NCBI GenBank assembly: GCA_000310025.1
Contig: FN648779.1
Coordinates: 5,828 to 43,430, forward strand
Reading direction: 5' to 3'
Length of the DNA: 37,603 bases
From: Ectocarpus siliculosus
Taxonomy: Eukaryota; Sar; Phaeophyceae; Ectocarpales; Ectocarpaceae
Part shown: one piece after another, positions 1 to 9,976 of the stretch
How the letters are laid out: the number at the start of each line of letters is the position of its first letter
Position numbering within the stretch: the first letter of the stretch is position 1
The notes under the pieces: generated by a model
Database searches by the model: none
Seen by the model: the letters and a program-made list of their open reading frames with translations, nothing else
Told to the model about the DNA's origin: nothing
Program-made: the position numbers and the translations under genes

Positions 1-1343
1 CCCTCCGCTTGGAGGTCCACGTCTACAGGTTAGGGAGGTGGGATCGTTCACTCGTTCCCTCGCGCGTCACGCGTGCATGTGGAGGACACAATTATTCTAT
101 CATTGATTGGACCTTTGCCAATACTGCAGCGTGATGGGGCACATCGTTCCAGCCGGTGTTGCGGGCTACGGGCAGATGGTTTTGTAATCGGGCCCGAGAG
201 GATGTATGCTGGTGTGGTATGCTCGTTGCTTGTTGTGTGCAAGGTTGGAGAAGGCAGTATATGCACTTTCCACTTCACGTGTTTGAGGATGTGCGGAAGG
301 ATTTTGCGATATTGTCCCCCTCTCTTTTTTTTGTGATCGAGTCTTGTAGGCAGAGAGGTCTAGGTGGTGAAAAGAAAGCCATCTACCCCGTCCATGGGGC
401 ACATGCGGCATCTATGCATGGTGCTTGTTAACGGACTAACCCAGTTGCTACAAGAACAAGTATTCCGCTGCCAACGCTTTCCGGGTTCCATGGTTCACTA
501 TGTACGCTCCACTTTCTTAATCTACACAACACCACGATATCTCCTCTTTATGCACCTGTTGGCGATATTCTACGTGCGCCGCTGTCCGCATTTCTCTCGC
601 CCCCCCGTCCGGCAACGGAACCCGCCCCTTCATGGCTTCCCCCTTTCTTGTGTTTTGGTGCTTCCACCCAAATCTCGTCGGTGTGTGTACACGTGTATCG
701 TTCGTCCCCCATGGTACTTCCCGTTGCATTGCTTTGGCCGCGTAAAGAATCAGGCGTGATATCGTGTGGTGTTCGAAGGTCTAACCATGCCACAATCTTT
801 CAACACATGGACCACGGAGACATCGAGTCCTTCTGTGAACCCTGCGCGGACCACGTCCACAGCCCAGCACGTGCATTGCGTCTACGGTAAGCCCTAGCCT
901 TAATTCTCGAATAGAACGACTGACGACAGTGACACTCGTAACTCGACTACCGCAGAAGCATAGTCTGGTCAACATTGACGGACCCCACCCCCAGTGTAAG
1001 CGGCGAAACGATGGGGCCCGGATAGACGTCAACGTAGCTTCGCCGGCCAACAAATTCAACGATAATGTGGGAAACATGATTTGAGGCGGAGATACGTCGA
1101 GGTTCGAAAACCTGCAGGGTATGACGCCCTCGTAGACCATGTACAGCGCAAGCGAGGAAGGGGTGGTCGAGCATGCCTTTGCAGGTGTAACGCAGACGAT
1201 GGGGTGTCTCACCCCACCCGGACAACTTGCGTTTGTCATCCGAAGACGAAAACAAGGATGGAAAAGTACTCATACGTCGCGCTTCACAAGAGCGGTGACA
1301 AAATCTCCCACACGGTACTAACTAATCGCACGGCGACAGACGG
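1..1343. other. No supported gene
   Basis: I see no convincing exon, repeat or RNA gene here. Open frames on both strands lack recognisable motifs, hydrophobic segments or paired splice signals, and overlap each other as expected by chance. It lies 3' of the minus-strand membrane-protein gene and may include its 3' UTR. Confidence 0.4.
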
Positions 1344-2081
1344 TCAAGCACGCCTCGGCCGCCCACGCAGCCAGATCGAGTAGTGCAGAGAAACCGCGAT
1401 TGCTACCGAATCCCCAATCCCGCAGACGAAGTCATCGAAGAATGTCACCACTGCATCGAAGGTGTTCCTTGCTTGCCGATTATGCATGTTCCTCAGAAAT
1501 CCAACGAGCACCAAGAACGCCACCACTGCTGCGGAGTAGCCAAGGTTGTGAAACATCACACGGCTACAGACTTTCAAGAGAGTCGCGACTGCCCAAAGAA
1601 GAAGGCCGCCCAGCACTAAGAAAGTCATGGCTCCTATCGAACCACCAATGAAGCAGACACCAGTTTCCACGAACTCCTCGAAACGAAAATCGATATCGAG
1701 GGAGCCAGTGGAGTTGGACCATCGCAGTGTGTTTCGATAACTCCCCAAAATGCCAATGAGTGCCAAGAAGGGCGCGACTGCTGCTGAACAACCAATGTAA
1801 TACAAAACACTTTTGATGGTGACTACCCACGATTTGGATTCAGTCTCTTCTTGATCGCCAGCGGATTGGGGACCATTCGGCTCCTTCGTGTCCTCCAGAG
1901 ACTCCTCCCTTTCCAAAGGAACATCGTCGGGTATCGTGGTGGAATCACTCACTTGTGTGCCGACAGACCAAGTCGCTGCTTCCGTCTCAAACGGAGCGTG
2001 GTCCGTACCCTTTGCCGCGTCTTCTTCGATTGTCGCGACTTCTGGACCTGGTGGTGTGTCCTGTATATGGATACGAGGCAT
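1344..2081 (-). CDS. Probable terminal exon: multi-pass membrane segment with duplicated hydrophobic unit
   Basis: The open frame is 245 codons from its first Met and is open somewhat further upstream. About 85 polar, acidic residues (rich in E, D, T) come first, followed by at least three hydrophobic stretches. Two halves resemble each other: one contains IGCSAAVAPFLALIGILG then an FEEFVETGVCFIGGSIGA stretch, the other LGYSAAVVAFLVLVGFL then a FDDFVCGIGDSVAIAVSL stretch, so an internal duplication of about 60 residues is visible. An acceptor (ATATACAG) sits at about 2062 and would give phase 0, but the exon just upstream (2175-2404) ends in phase 2 at its best donor. Either another donor is used, a small exon is missing, or this is a separate gene. 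No family recognised. It ends at a TGA at 1344-1346. Confidence 0.55.
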   Translation of the reverse strand: MPRIHIQDTPPGPEVATIEEDAAKGTDHAPFETEAATWSVGTQVSDSTTIPDDVPLEREESLEDTKEPNGPQSAGDQEETESKSWVVTIKSVLYYIGCSAAVAPFLALIGILGSYRNTLRWSNSTGSLDIDFRFEEFVETGVCFIGGSIGAMTFLVLGGLLLWAVATLLKVCSRVMFHNLGYSAAVVAFLVLVGFLRNMHNRQARNTFDAVVTFFDDFVCGIGDSVAIAVSLHYSIWLRGRPRRA

Positions 2082-2174
2082 GTAGACGAAGGAGCAACGG
2101 CGAAGACAGGAATAACGCGGAAATCGCTCGTTTTCGTTCTTGTCGGGAGTATCCGATGAACGTGATCACCGTAC

Positions 2175-3907
2175 CTTCTATCCGCACCCCCCTCTCCACG
2201 TTCCGCAATCACAAAAACCGTGATATTCTGAGAAGAGATGGTCAGACCGACCTGCACCTCGTCGGAAGTTTCCGTCCAAATCTTGCGATCCTCCATCAGC
2301 ACCTCCATAAGGACGTCCAGGTGTCCCCCCCCGGAGTCTGCCGCCGCCAAGATGCGGTCCGATCCTTCGAGCTGTGTCAAATTTGGCACCGACGCGAGCG
2401 ATAACTAAAGACCAACATGGGATCGGAAGCTGTAAAATACGCGGGCCTACGTGAAGCGCTGCTGGGCTTTGCACATTGTGGATGGGAAGACGTTTCTGTC
2501 GTTGGTTCGCGACGTGATCGTTACCACGCGTAAACGATCTCGGGAGGGCATCATACACTGAAGGGTCCCTGTTGCAGCACGCCACTCACTCGTTGAATCG
2601 TGAGCATGACTTCGCTCCAGCCGGCCTCGCCCATGGAGGGCTCGACTCCATCCAGGCAACGTGAGTGCTTCACCCAATAACCCTGACAAAAACGGTATGT
2701 TGGGGTTGCAACGACATCTTCGACCTTCAGGTTCTGTGTCTCTAACCGAGAATGAAGTCGCAATGGAGACGCCAACGCCGCTACATGTACATGATGAAAA
2801 TTTTTATACCACGGACCATAGGTTACCCACATCTAACGAAGCAGCCATCTAGGCTGCACTCAAGGCATGCACCCGCCACACCGGGCGGATCTCTACATAG
2901 CACCCCCTATACCTGAGGGTTTGCCACAATCCCCGCCAGCAACGCGCATATCACCGTCAGCACCACAACGAGAATCGACAACTTGCCGCTGGCAATTGTT
3001 CGACGATACTCTGGCATGTTTTCTCCAATCTTTTTCACCAGAGGCTTCGCCTGCAAGACCATGATGCAGTGTCAGGGGGAGTGAGGAGGATGAGTATAAC
3101 GACACGAACATTCTAGTTGAGACGTAACCAATGTTAGCACCGTAGAAACGTCGACCCCCCTGTTCCCTAGCTGCAGTAGCTCTGTTCGACCGTCGATAAA
3201 CCTATTGATTGAAGTAGTGTCCAACAGTTGTCACCCATTTGGTGGTGATCATTCATGCCGAATTGAATTTACCGATGTTGTGAAACGAAGCCTCCAAAGA
3301 TTGCCCGAAGACAACTACGAGGAACTCGAGTAGCTGCAACTTCTTCAGCAGGCTCAAACCTCTTCCCTCCTGAAGGCTTCATAGCGCTTCCTCATCTCGT
3401 CCTTCATGTCCTGGAACCCCACCTCCAGAAGGAGACACTGAAGGTAAGTATTGTCACTGTGCTCCGGTCTCATGACATGACAGTCACCCCACGGATATCT
3501 GTGAGACCAGAGTCATGGGTGCGAAACGAGACGAGATGAGCCGTTAGACTTTGGTGAGTCACGGGGACTTTGGGTGGAGGTGGTTGGTCCCAGCCCGTGA
3601 CCCACACAACGCAATACGTGCCAAATTTGTGCACTACATAGATTGAACACCAAAAGCCAGTTTTGGTTGCACAGGCCAGACACGCACGGGCTCGACCACA
3701 GCAATACCACCGGCGTACTGGATCGGGGGCATGAGCGTTTTCGTTGGGGTCGTCCACCTGGCTCGAGATCACTGCGTACGGCGGCGGCCGCCTCTCGCCC
3801 AGCCAGATGGGCTCATCGGCGATATTCAGGGCTCCCAGGCATTTTCCCCATGCCCGCTCTGCCCGACATTGTCGTTGAACAACGGAACAGGGATCAACGT
3901 GACTCTG
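2175..3907 (-). CDS. Multi-exon gene, unknown membrane protein (five phase-consistent exons)
   Basis: Reading the minus strand, exons 3907-3758, 3437-3360, 3050-2913, 2682-2590 and 2404-2175 have GT-AG borders and the first four joins are all phase 0 (150, 78, 138, 93 and 230 bases). Donors include CGA|GTGAGT at 2590 and CAG|GTATAG at 2913; acceptors include TTTTTGTCAG and TTGCAG. The product has a Cys-containing start, a basic/acidic helix (MKDEMRKRYEAFRREE), one clear transmembrane helix (LSILVVVLTVICALLAGIVA) in exon 3050-2913, then a soluble part with LAAADSGGGHLDVLMEVLM. An alternative donor at about 3719 would lengthen the first listed exon by 13 codons in the same phase. No family recognised. 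The gene probably continues into 1344-2081, and the 5' end may lie in the candidate exons at 4064-4650. Each exon is short, so the support is splice-phase agreement rather than homology. Confidence 0.55.
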
Positions 3908-3961
3908 CTGTTAATCAGCCACCCAAATAACAGGGTGGCTCTGTTGTTAATCAGTCATAAA
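3899..3961. repeat. Short tandem direct repeat, about 37-base period
   Basis: The pattern GTGACTCTGCTGTTAATCAG is followed 37 bases later by GTGGCTCTGTTGTTAATCAG. Two copies only. It overlaps the proposed acceptor of the exon starting at 3907. Confidence 0.6.
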
Positions 3962-4063
3962 GTGACACGTATTGAAAACAGGAAACCTATAAAAGGTGTA
4001 AGTACCTAACCCCTAGCCTCCGAGGGGGCTGGAGAGCTGGGTCGATGCCCATTGTCACCCCAC

Positions 4064-4190
4064 CAAGCCGGGTTCTTGTTCTTCTACCACGTCGGAACTC
4101 AACTCAGCATGTGTTTTCGTGCCAATTCGTAGATTTGGGTACTTCGAGGCCGCATTTCTTGACTGCGGGCGGTACTGAACTGCTATAGAT
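4064..4190 (-). CDS. Candidate exon, unknown protein
   Basis: The minus strand is open through a stretch containing YPNLRIGTKTHAEL and SSDVVEEQEPGL. It ends at a possible donor TTG|GTGGGG (4064), phase 0, which would join in frame to the exon starting at 3907. Possible acceptors lie at about 4175-4190 (TATAGCAG or GTTCAG). The evidence is weak because neither splice site is close to consensus. If real it is a 5' exon of the membrane-protein gene. Confidence 0.3.
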
Positions 4191-4302
4191 GATATACAAT
4201 GGGACGGAGGACCTTCTTGTCGTGTCTGTAATACAGTACATAGCCTCGTTAACCTGAAATGTTTGACGCCATTATTGTATGCCTACATACCTGGACTCGC
4301 CC

Positions 4303-4650
4303 ATCACCGGTAGGTCGAGCTGGCATCCGAACATAGCACACTCTTCCTCATTCTCCTGCCTGTTATGCCATCGACCACCACGCACTGTATCATGTGCGCT
4401 TCGTCGTCGACCTCTACTTCTTTCCAGCAGTCATCACACAAATGTCGACCCCACGGGCGGTCTTGCCAAAACGTAGACACGAGCTCGTCCATCTCCAGGC
4501 GGAGCCCCGGCCAATGGTTCAATCCACTGAGGTTTCCTGTCATGTCCAATACCCCGACCTCGCAAGGAGAGTTCGCGACTATGGGGTAGTTGTTCGGCGA
4601 AAACCAGAGGAAGGGGGCTTAACGGAGCGTATCAGACAGTAGAAACAGGA
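4303..4650 (-). CDS. Candidate exon with Cys-rich motif
   Basis: The minus strand is open for over 110 codons with a protein-like composition. It contains NYPIVANSPCEVGVLDM and then HLCDDCWKEVEVDDEAHMIQ followed by two more Cys (VLCSD). CxxC plus two downstream Cys could bind zinc, but no named zinc-finger family is recognised. A possible donor is CCG|GTGATG at 4309, just before an in-frame TGA. The upstream acceptor is not certain. It may be a 5' exon of the gene at 1344-3907 or a separate gene. Confidence 0.4.
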
Positions 4651-6529
4651 AGGGACGGAGCGAAAAGTCAGCTGCCAGAGGGAAGAGCATTGGGGAGAGA
4701 GAATGAGACGGCATTCATGACACTCCTGTGAGTTTTAGCTTCAGAAATATTTTGATGCTCAGGCCGTTCTCAACCACGATGACGGGCGCCTGCTTACTAA
4801 AAGCTTGCCGTGAAGCAATACGCGAGGAAGTTGAGGGTAACACAGCGTGTTGCGGATAACTATGCTGTGCTTTGTGTGGCAGCTCGAACTACTACTTGGC
4901 CGTGGGGGGGACAGTGCGTAGCGAGGTGATAGAGAGTAGGGGTGGAATTTGCGCTCTGAATGCGGCGCGACATATTTCGTGCGTGCATCGTAACATATTT
5001 CGTGCGTGCATCGAGTAATGTCAAAACAAATCCGTATCAGAATGAGCAAAGCACGATGATTGGTCAATTCCAATCAATTTAGTATAACTGATGTCGAATG
5101 ACGCCTCTACGACGGCCTTGTGTTGTATTCGGCCATCGACGCGTATTGGAATGAAAAGCTTCTTACCACAGAATTCGGGTTAGGCGCGTGAAAGCGCGTG
5201 AGTGACCAAAATGTATGTCATAAAGTCCGCTGACGTGAGTTGGAGCCGCAGCAGGACAACAGGACGATGTGGTGAGCACAACAGTTGAACACCGTGAAGA
5301 ATGTTCATGCTGCTGCATACGTTGGTCGTTCATGTGAGTATGTTGGATAATATTCCATTCCACAAACCATGGCACGAAGGGCTGTTGGGGTTTCCACAAA
5401 TATATGTAGGCGTTTCATGTGGGCTACGTGCGTTGTCCTCTGAGGACGATTTCCTTCTAAAGGCCCACCGTGCGAGGTATGTCCGATACTAGGTTCGGAA
5501 CGTTTGCCCGTGTGACGTGGAGGTCATATTCGAATGAAATTAGGACGAGAGTTGTACACATCTTCGACAAAGGTGTTTGTATGGCGGGAAAAAGTTGGTC
5601 ACAAAACAGAAGAAGGTGGGTGCATGAATACATTAGTAGATGCCGGTGTGTGCACCCACCGGAATTTCGAGCAGCCTGTTGAGACCTTGTGGGCCGCAGT
5701 TGTGAGCAGGTTGAAGACATGCCCGAAAGTATAAAAATTGAAGATCATGGGCAGGCCCGACATGGTCTCTTCCATGAATCGGAATGAATGATAATTATCT
5801 ATCATGGTTGGTTGTGCCCTGTACCCACTTTCGTCTACATGTATTTCCCAATGGAAAACTTCAGAGTAGAGTATGTGAAAATCGGTCGCTATGAAAAGGC
5901 AATGAAAGAGAGACAAATGACGACAGCACGTGGTCCAGCACCAGCCATATTAGAACCAGAACGAACGGCGTCCCATATCTCAGACAGATTGCCACATATA
6001 TACTTGAACAGCCACACGCACCATACTCAGCGGTTTAGACTTCTCGCGGACCTGTGTATCGTTGTTCCAGCGTGCAGCAAGCGTAGCCTCGGAGTGTGGA
6101 CGCGCGATTTTCGTACGGACTGTTAGAGTGAACCGGTCGCAAGATGCAATGACTGCTTGATGACAGACGAACTGCTCCCCAAACGGTCTCCATTTATTTC
6201 TGAAAACGACACAAACGTCTGTCTGTCAACACAGTGCGATGGAACTAGATTGTTGGAAATATTCGTCGGTCTGGGGCTGGAGATGCATTGTGTATGTACA
6301 AAGTTGTACATACAGTAGTAGTTGGGTGCTTCTCCCGCCCCCCACCGGGGCAACCGGGGTAGGCCCGCTAAATATACAGACTTATGAATCTGGAAGAGAG
6401 TGCTTGAATATATATATGCATAGTGTAGTTTCTTCAGTGTTGTAAATATGTAGGTCTGTTGTAGCATCGAGTAGGTATTTACTGTAGCTACTATCCTGGT
6501 GCACGATGCACATTCATTTCGAGGTGTTG
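4651..6529. other. No supported gene; one short direct repeat
   Basis: No exon-like stretch stands out on either strand. A 21-base sequence beginning ACATATTTCGTGCGTG occurs twice in tandem at 4970-4990 and 4993-5013. Open frames at 5163-5399, 5599-5916 and 6123-6467 have no recognisable features. Confidence 0.4.
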
Positions 6530-6673
6530 CGATCTATTCCGATAAGTGCGTCGTCACCACTTAGTGATGGTGGGGGGTAAAGTTGCATGCCCTGTATTCG
6601 ACGTGATACGATATATTCCGATAAGTGCGTCGTCACCACTTGGTGATGGTGGGGCGTAAATCTGCATGCCCTG
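6530..6673. repeat. Tandem duplication of a 65-base unit containing a small hairpin
   Basis: Copies at 6530-6594 and 6609-6673 (period 79) share TTCCGATAAGTGCGTCGTC and a CACCA...TGGTG hairpin followed by a G run, and both end in GCATGCCCTG. Only a few mismatches separate them. Confidence 0.75.
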
Positions 6674-6848
6674 ATACCTGGCCACACACGGAGTCCGCGC
6701 GTCAGTCATGTAGATAAGGTCTGCACTGCGTAGTAGGCTAGGTTAGGAGGTCGTTCGATTGCGTCCTGGCCACTTAGGCTCACTATCAGAAGAAAAAGTA
6801 AAGGAACAGTCGGTCCTTTAAAAAAATGCACAGAGGCATGTCGACGGG

Positions 6849-6872
6849 TTTTTTCACGTTTCCGTGAAAAAA
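6849..6872. repeat. Perfect 10-bp hairpin
   Basis: TTTTTTCACG, a TTTC loop, then CGTGAAAAAA. It sits 27 bases before another palindrome in an AT/GC-patchy stretch with no gene nearby, so it looks like part of a foldback repeat and not a terminator. Confidence 0.7.
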
Positions 6873-6898
6873 GCAAGCATTTTGTTTTTCGGTACGGC

Positions 6899-6924
6899 TA
6901 AATACCCCACCGGTGGGGTATTTA
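6899..6924. repeat. Perfect 26-bp palindrome of the CCCCACC/GGTGGGG type
   Basis: A stretch reading TAAATACCCCACC is followed directly by its exact reverse complement. Related CCCCAC and GTGGGG blocks recur to 7013, making the 6900-7013 stretch a cluster of overlapping inverted repeats. They lead into the first copy of the dispersed repeat that starts at about 7004. Confidence 0.75.
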
Positions 6925-7003
6925 CGGTGGGGAATTTTTAAACACCCCACCCGTGGGGAAATTTCTCATAGGCCCCAACGGTGGGGCGGTTAACGCTTAA
7001 TAA

Positions 7004-7232
7004 ACACCCCACCACCTGTAGCTCGCTTTGCAATACTCCAACCAGCACAGGACTTCAACGAGCGAGCGTGTTGCGGCGTTGCAGGGGTATCATTGTATCC
7101 ATCGTGAGGCCGAAACAGCACAGTTTTGGTGGTCCCACGGTTGGTGGGGAACATCCGCCGCTACCCCACCGGTGTGTGTGGTAGATAACGTTATGGACCC
7201 CACGTGGAAGGTTGTGTTGTACAACCTGGTGT
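7004..7232 (+). repeat. Dispersed repeat, copy A (about 230 bp)
   Basis: It shares, in order, with copy B at 8919-9157: a CCCACCACCTG-type start, GCGTTGCAGGG, a GTGAGGCCGAA block, a GTTTTGGTGG-type block, a CACCGGTGTG-type block, and a final motif resembling its own start (ACCCCAC...TTGTACAA). The same boundary motif stands alone at 8052-8103. The two ends of a unit are thus related, as in a decayed tandem array. No coding capacity seen. Confidence 0.6.
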
Positions 7233-7315
7233 TTTGTCAGAACGGTTAGAAATATCAAAGGGGGCACCGTAGGTAAGAGAGAATTGATAGATAAGTAGGC
7301 ATGTGTAACGGAAAG

Positions 7316-7512
7316 AAAAGAAAAAGAAAGAGATGCACCTTGCTCACAACAGAAGAAACATCTGAATTAAAGAGCAAGACAACAAACAAACAAGAGGAGG
7401 AGTAGAAGAGAGACAGAGGAGGAAGAAGAAGGAAGCGAGTGTACGGAAGGAAGGGAGGAGACAGACAGAGAAAGAGAACAAGAGCATCGTCGGTTCGTTT
7501 TTTTTTTTTTTT
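7316..7512. repeat. Polypurine tract ending in a T run
   Basis: Almost uninterrupted A/G on the plus strand (GAAAGAAAAG and GAGGAGGAG types) with short breaks, then a T run at 7499-7512. Low-complexity open frames on the minus strand here (F-, L- and S-rich) are artefacts of this composition. Confidence 0.8.
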
Positions 7513-7912
7513 GAAGCCGAGGTAAGCGTGTCTCGGGCGGAAGCTAGACATGGGTAGCGTGTTCTAGGCTGAAGCAGGGCATGGGAACGCAAAAATGATG
7601 GTGGTGGACAAAATTTGTAGGGTCGTCAAGGTAAAAGCGTGTTTCTGGCTGCTGAGCAGCAGGGCACGGAACGACCGGTTGAGCCGAGGTAAGTATGTTG
7701 TTGGCGAGAGCGAGACATGCAAAGACCAGAAGGTTGAGGAAAAGCGCATGTTCTAGGCTTGAGCAGGGCATGGAAAGGTTGAATAATGCGAAGGGTGTGG
7801 TCAAGGTAAGCGTGTCTCTGGCCGGAGGGCAGGACATGGAACGACCGGTAAGCCGAGGTAAGCGTGCTCAGGCAAAAGCGAAGGCTTGAGCAGAGCATGG
7901 AAAGGCATGGAG
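7513..7912. repeat. Imperfect interspersed tandem repeats
   Basis: Two alternating motifs recur. GCCGAGGTAAGCGTG-type occurs at about 7516, 7683, 7800 and 7853; TTCTAGGCTGAAGCAGGGCATGG-like occurs at about 7561, 7750 and 7880. Spacing is irregular, so this is a degraded minisatellite. Open frames on both strands follow the repeat and are not credited as genes. Confidence 0.6.
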
Positions 7913-8431
7913 GTTTGTGTCCAAGCCGGACGACCAGCGGAGTGTGGTCGGCCTGGTTACGTGTGGATTCCTTAGTAGGCTGAAGGGCCGGGAGGGAGGG
8001 AGAGAGTTCTACCTCCAAGACCCGGCCTTTGCGCGGCGACACAATAATAATAAATAACGTTATGGACCCCACCAGCTGGATCCCCCTGTACAAGGCTTCG
8101 ATCGACACACAAGTAAATAAACTGCAGGAGTTTTTTGTGATCGATGCTCGCACAGCGCACAGCAGCAGGCAGCACCTGGGGCCGCGAACAGGTCAGGGAA
8201 TCGCGAGGCATAGCGCCAAACACCTGACGTGGGTAAAAGCGAACACTGCCTTCTATTTTCTTGCAGAAGGCTTTTCGTCAACCCCCTTTTACCACGCACA
8301 GAAAATTCGGCGTTCTTGCGAAATTTCTGAAATGTACGAAAAAGAGCGAACGACGCCTGCTGATTAGATGGTGCAGACAGTTCCATCCCTGGGTGCAAGT
8401 GCAAAACTGCCTTCCCACTTGAGCCGTCTCT

Positions 8432-8493
8432 TGTCTATAATCCCTGTTAATTGTCCCCTCGTATCGAGGGACAATTGATAGGGATTATAGACA
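8432..8493. repeat. 62-base inverted repeat
   Basis: TGTCTATAATCCCT at the left end is matched by AGGGATTATAGACA at the right. Inside, AATTGTCCC pairs with GGGACAATT, and the centre is CTCG TAT CGAG. Nearly the whole sequence can fold into one hairpin. No flanking duplication is evident. Confidence 0.75.
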
Positions 8494-8918
8494 GCAACGG
8501 CGGGAGCGTGGTAAACGGGGCACGGAAAGGAGGTTTTCAATACATTTCTCTAGAGGGAAAGCGAGACCTTCTAACTCAAGCCCTAGGTTGCTCGGTGCCT
8601 CCTTTCAATGGTGGGCTAGGTACTTCTTCCGCGCTTGCCCCTAGTAGCGCACCCAAGGGTAGACAGACGCGGCGCAACTTCGCTGTTGAACCCGCGGCGT
8701 AATCAACTCGCGATTCGACCTGTTCATTACCCTCATACTCCTCCACTCTACAAAGCATCCATACTACATAGCCTAGAGTCGTCCCCGTGTACCCTGGTCA
8801 AGAAGTGGAAAGGAGGAGACAATCATGCCATTCTTCGCAAGGCAAAGCAGGTGAAGAAGATGGGGACAAAAAGTGTCCCCACAAGGCGATCCAGCCCAAA
8901 GGGGTTAAACACCACCAG

Positions 8919-9157
8919 GCACCCACTGCCAGATCTGCCCCCGCAACACTCCAATTGACACAAGACATGTATGTACGAATGTATTGCTGCGTTGCAGGGC
9001 TATCGTGAGACCCATGGTGAGGCCGAACGATGAAGGTTTTGTGGCACCACAGTCTGTGGGGTAAACAACGCATAGTATGTCCCACCCTCCGGTGTGGTGG
9101 AAAATGAGTTCAACACCCTGCCAGCTGTATCTCGTTGTACAAGGCTCCAATCGAAGC
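8919..9157 (+). repeat. Dispersed repeat, copy B (about 240 bp)
   Basis: A diverged copy of the unit at 7004-7232, with shared blocks GCGTTGCAGGG, GTGAGGCCGAA and CCGGTGTGGTGG, and the same terminal motif (CCCTGCCAGCTG, then TTGTACAAGGCTCCAATCGA). The terminal motif matches 8060-8103 closely (CCCACCAGCTG, TGTACAAGGCTTCGATCGA). Confidence 0.6.
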
Positions 9158-9523
9158 AGAAGCGCCATGGTTAGAGCGTGCTGTTCAGTAACACATAGCG
9201 TGCACGACGCAGTACACAGCACACAGCACACACAGAGCACCGCAGTAGCCCTGCGTTGGGCAAGTCAGCTCACTGTGCAACGATTTTGGAGCGCTTCGAT
9301 AGTTGGGTTTTCAAACCGGTTGTAGCGACAGAATATCCCCTCCTTCAACGTTGACTACACACTTCTTGCTGGGTTCCGCCCACGGTTAGCGCGTTCCTGG
9401 CCGGCAGCAGGACCTAAGTCCCCCGCGGTTGACAGTTTAAAACTTGCATTTGTAGAAATGGGTAGTGTCGAGGTGCCCTGTACCCAAGGGTCGTCTGCAG
9501 GCGGTTAAGCCTTTGTGCAGTTC

Positions 9524-9600
9524 CAGATAGAAGTCTGTGTGATGTTCAGACCGAAGTCTGTGCAGACCGAAGTCTGCTGAGGCAGTGACCGAAGTCGACG
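9524..9600. repeat. Tandem short palindromes CAGAC-CGAA-GTCTG
   Basis: The 14-base palindrome CAGACCGAAGTCTG occurs exactly at 9547-9560 and 9562-9575, with degenerate versions at 9524-9537 and near 9583. It directly borders the left end of the copia LTR. Confidence 0.7.
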
Positions 9601-9606
9601 ATGTTG

Positions 9607-9892
9607 CATATGCGGGGATTGCAGTGACGAACTACGGAGGAACAAGAAGTTTCTTTTGTGTTTTCCGTGGGAGTGTAGTAGATTGGTGGAGATTCATGGA
9701 GATTCGTTCTGGGTGTTAAAGCGTTATGCGTGACTTGATGCCGTGTTGGAATGACGAGCTCAAGCACGCCCCCGATGAACACAACACGTTTTTCACCACG
9801 TCTACACGTCTTTACCTACCCTTGCGGCCCGTCATGGCCGAGCTGCTCTACGCTCCCATCACACACAACTGAGCCACCCGAATTATCGATTA
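9607..9892 (+). repeat. 5' LTR of copia element
   Basis: It starts CATATGCGGGGATTGCAG and ends ACCCGAATTATCGATTA. Same length as the 3' LTR, with five differences. An LTR start a few bases to the left (TGTTGC at 9602) is possible, since a similar TATTGC precedes the 3' copy with a six-base gap. Confidence 0.9.
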
Positions 9893-9976
9893 CGCTCGCG
9901 TGTGACACGTCGTCTACGAGATTCGAGTCGAGCTTAATTTGGAGTATCGCTTTGCGGCGATCAGCAGCAGCCACCG

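Noticed and set aside
781-1273. Open frames of 152 and 108 codons on the minus strand
   Set aside because: No motif, hydrophobic segment or splice partner; the two overlap each other in different frames as expected by chance.
6849-6872. Hairpin resembling a bacterial rho-independent terminator
   Set aside because: The window is eukaryotic and no gene ends here; the T run lies in the stem, not after it.
7255-7592. Leu/Phe/Ser-rich minus-strand frames that look like membrane proteins
   Set aside because: They are the complement of a polypurine tract, which yields hydrophobic-looking peptides without coding function.
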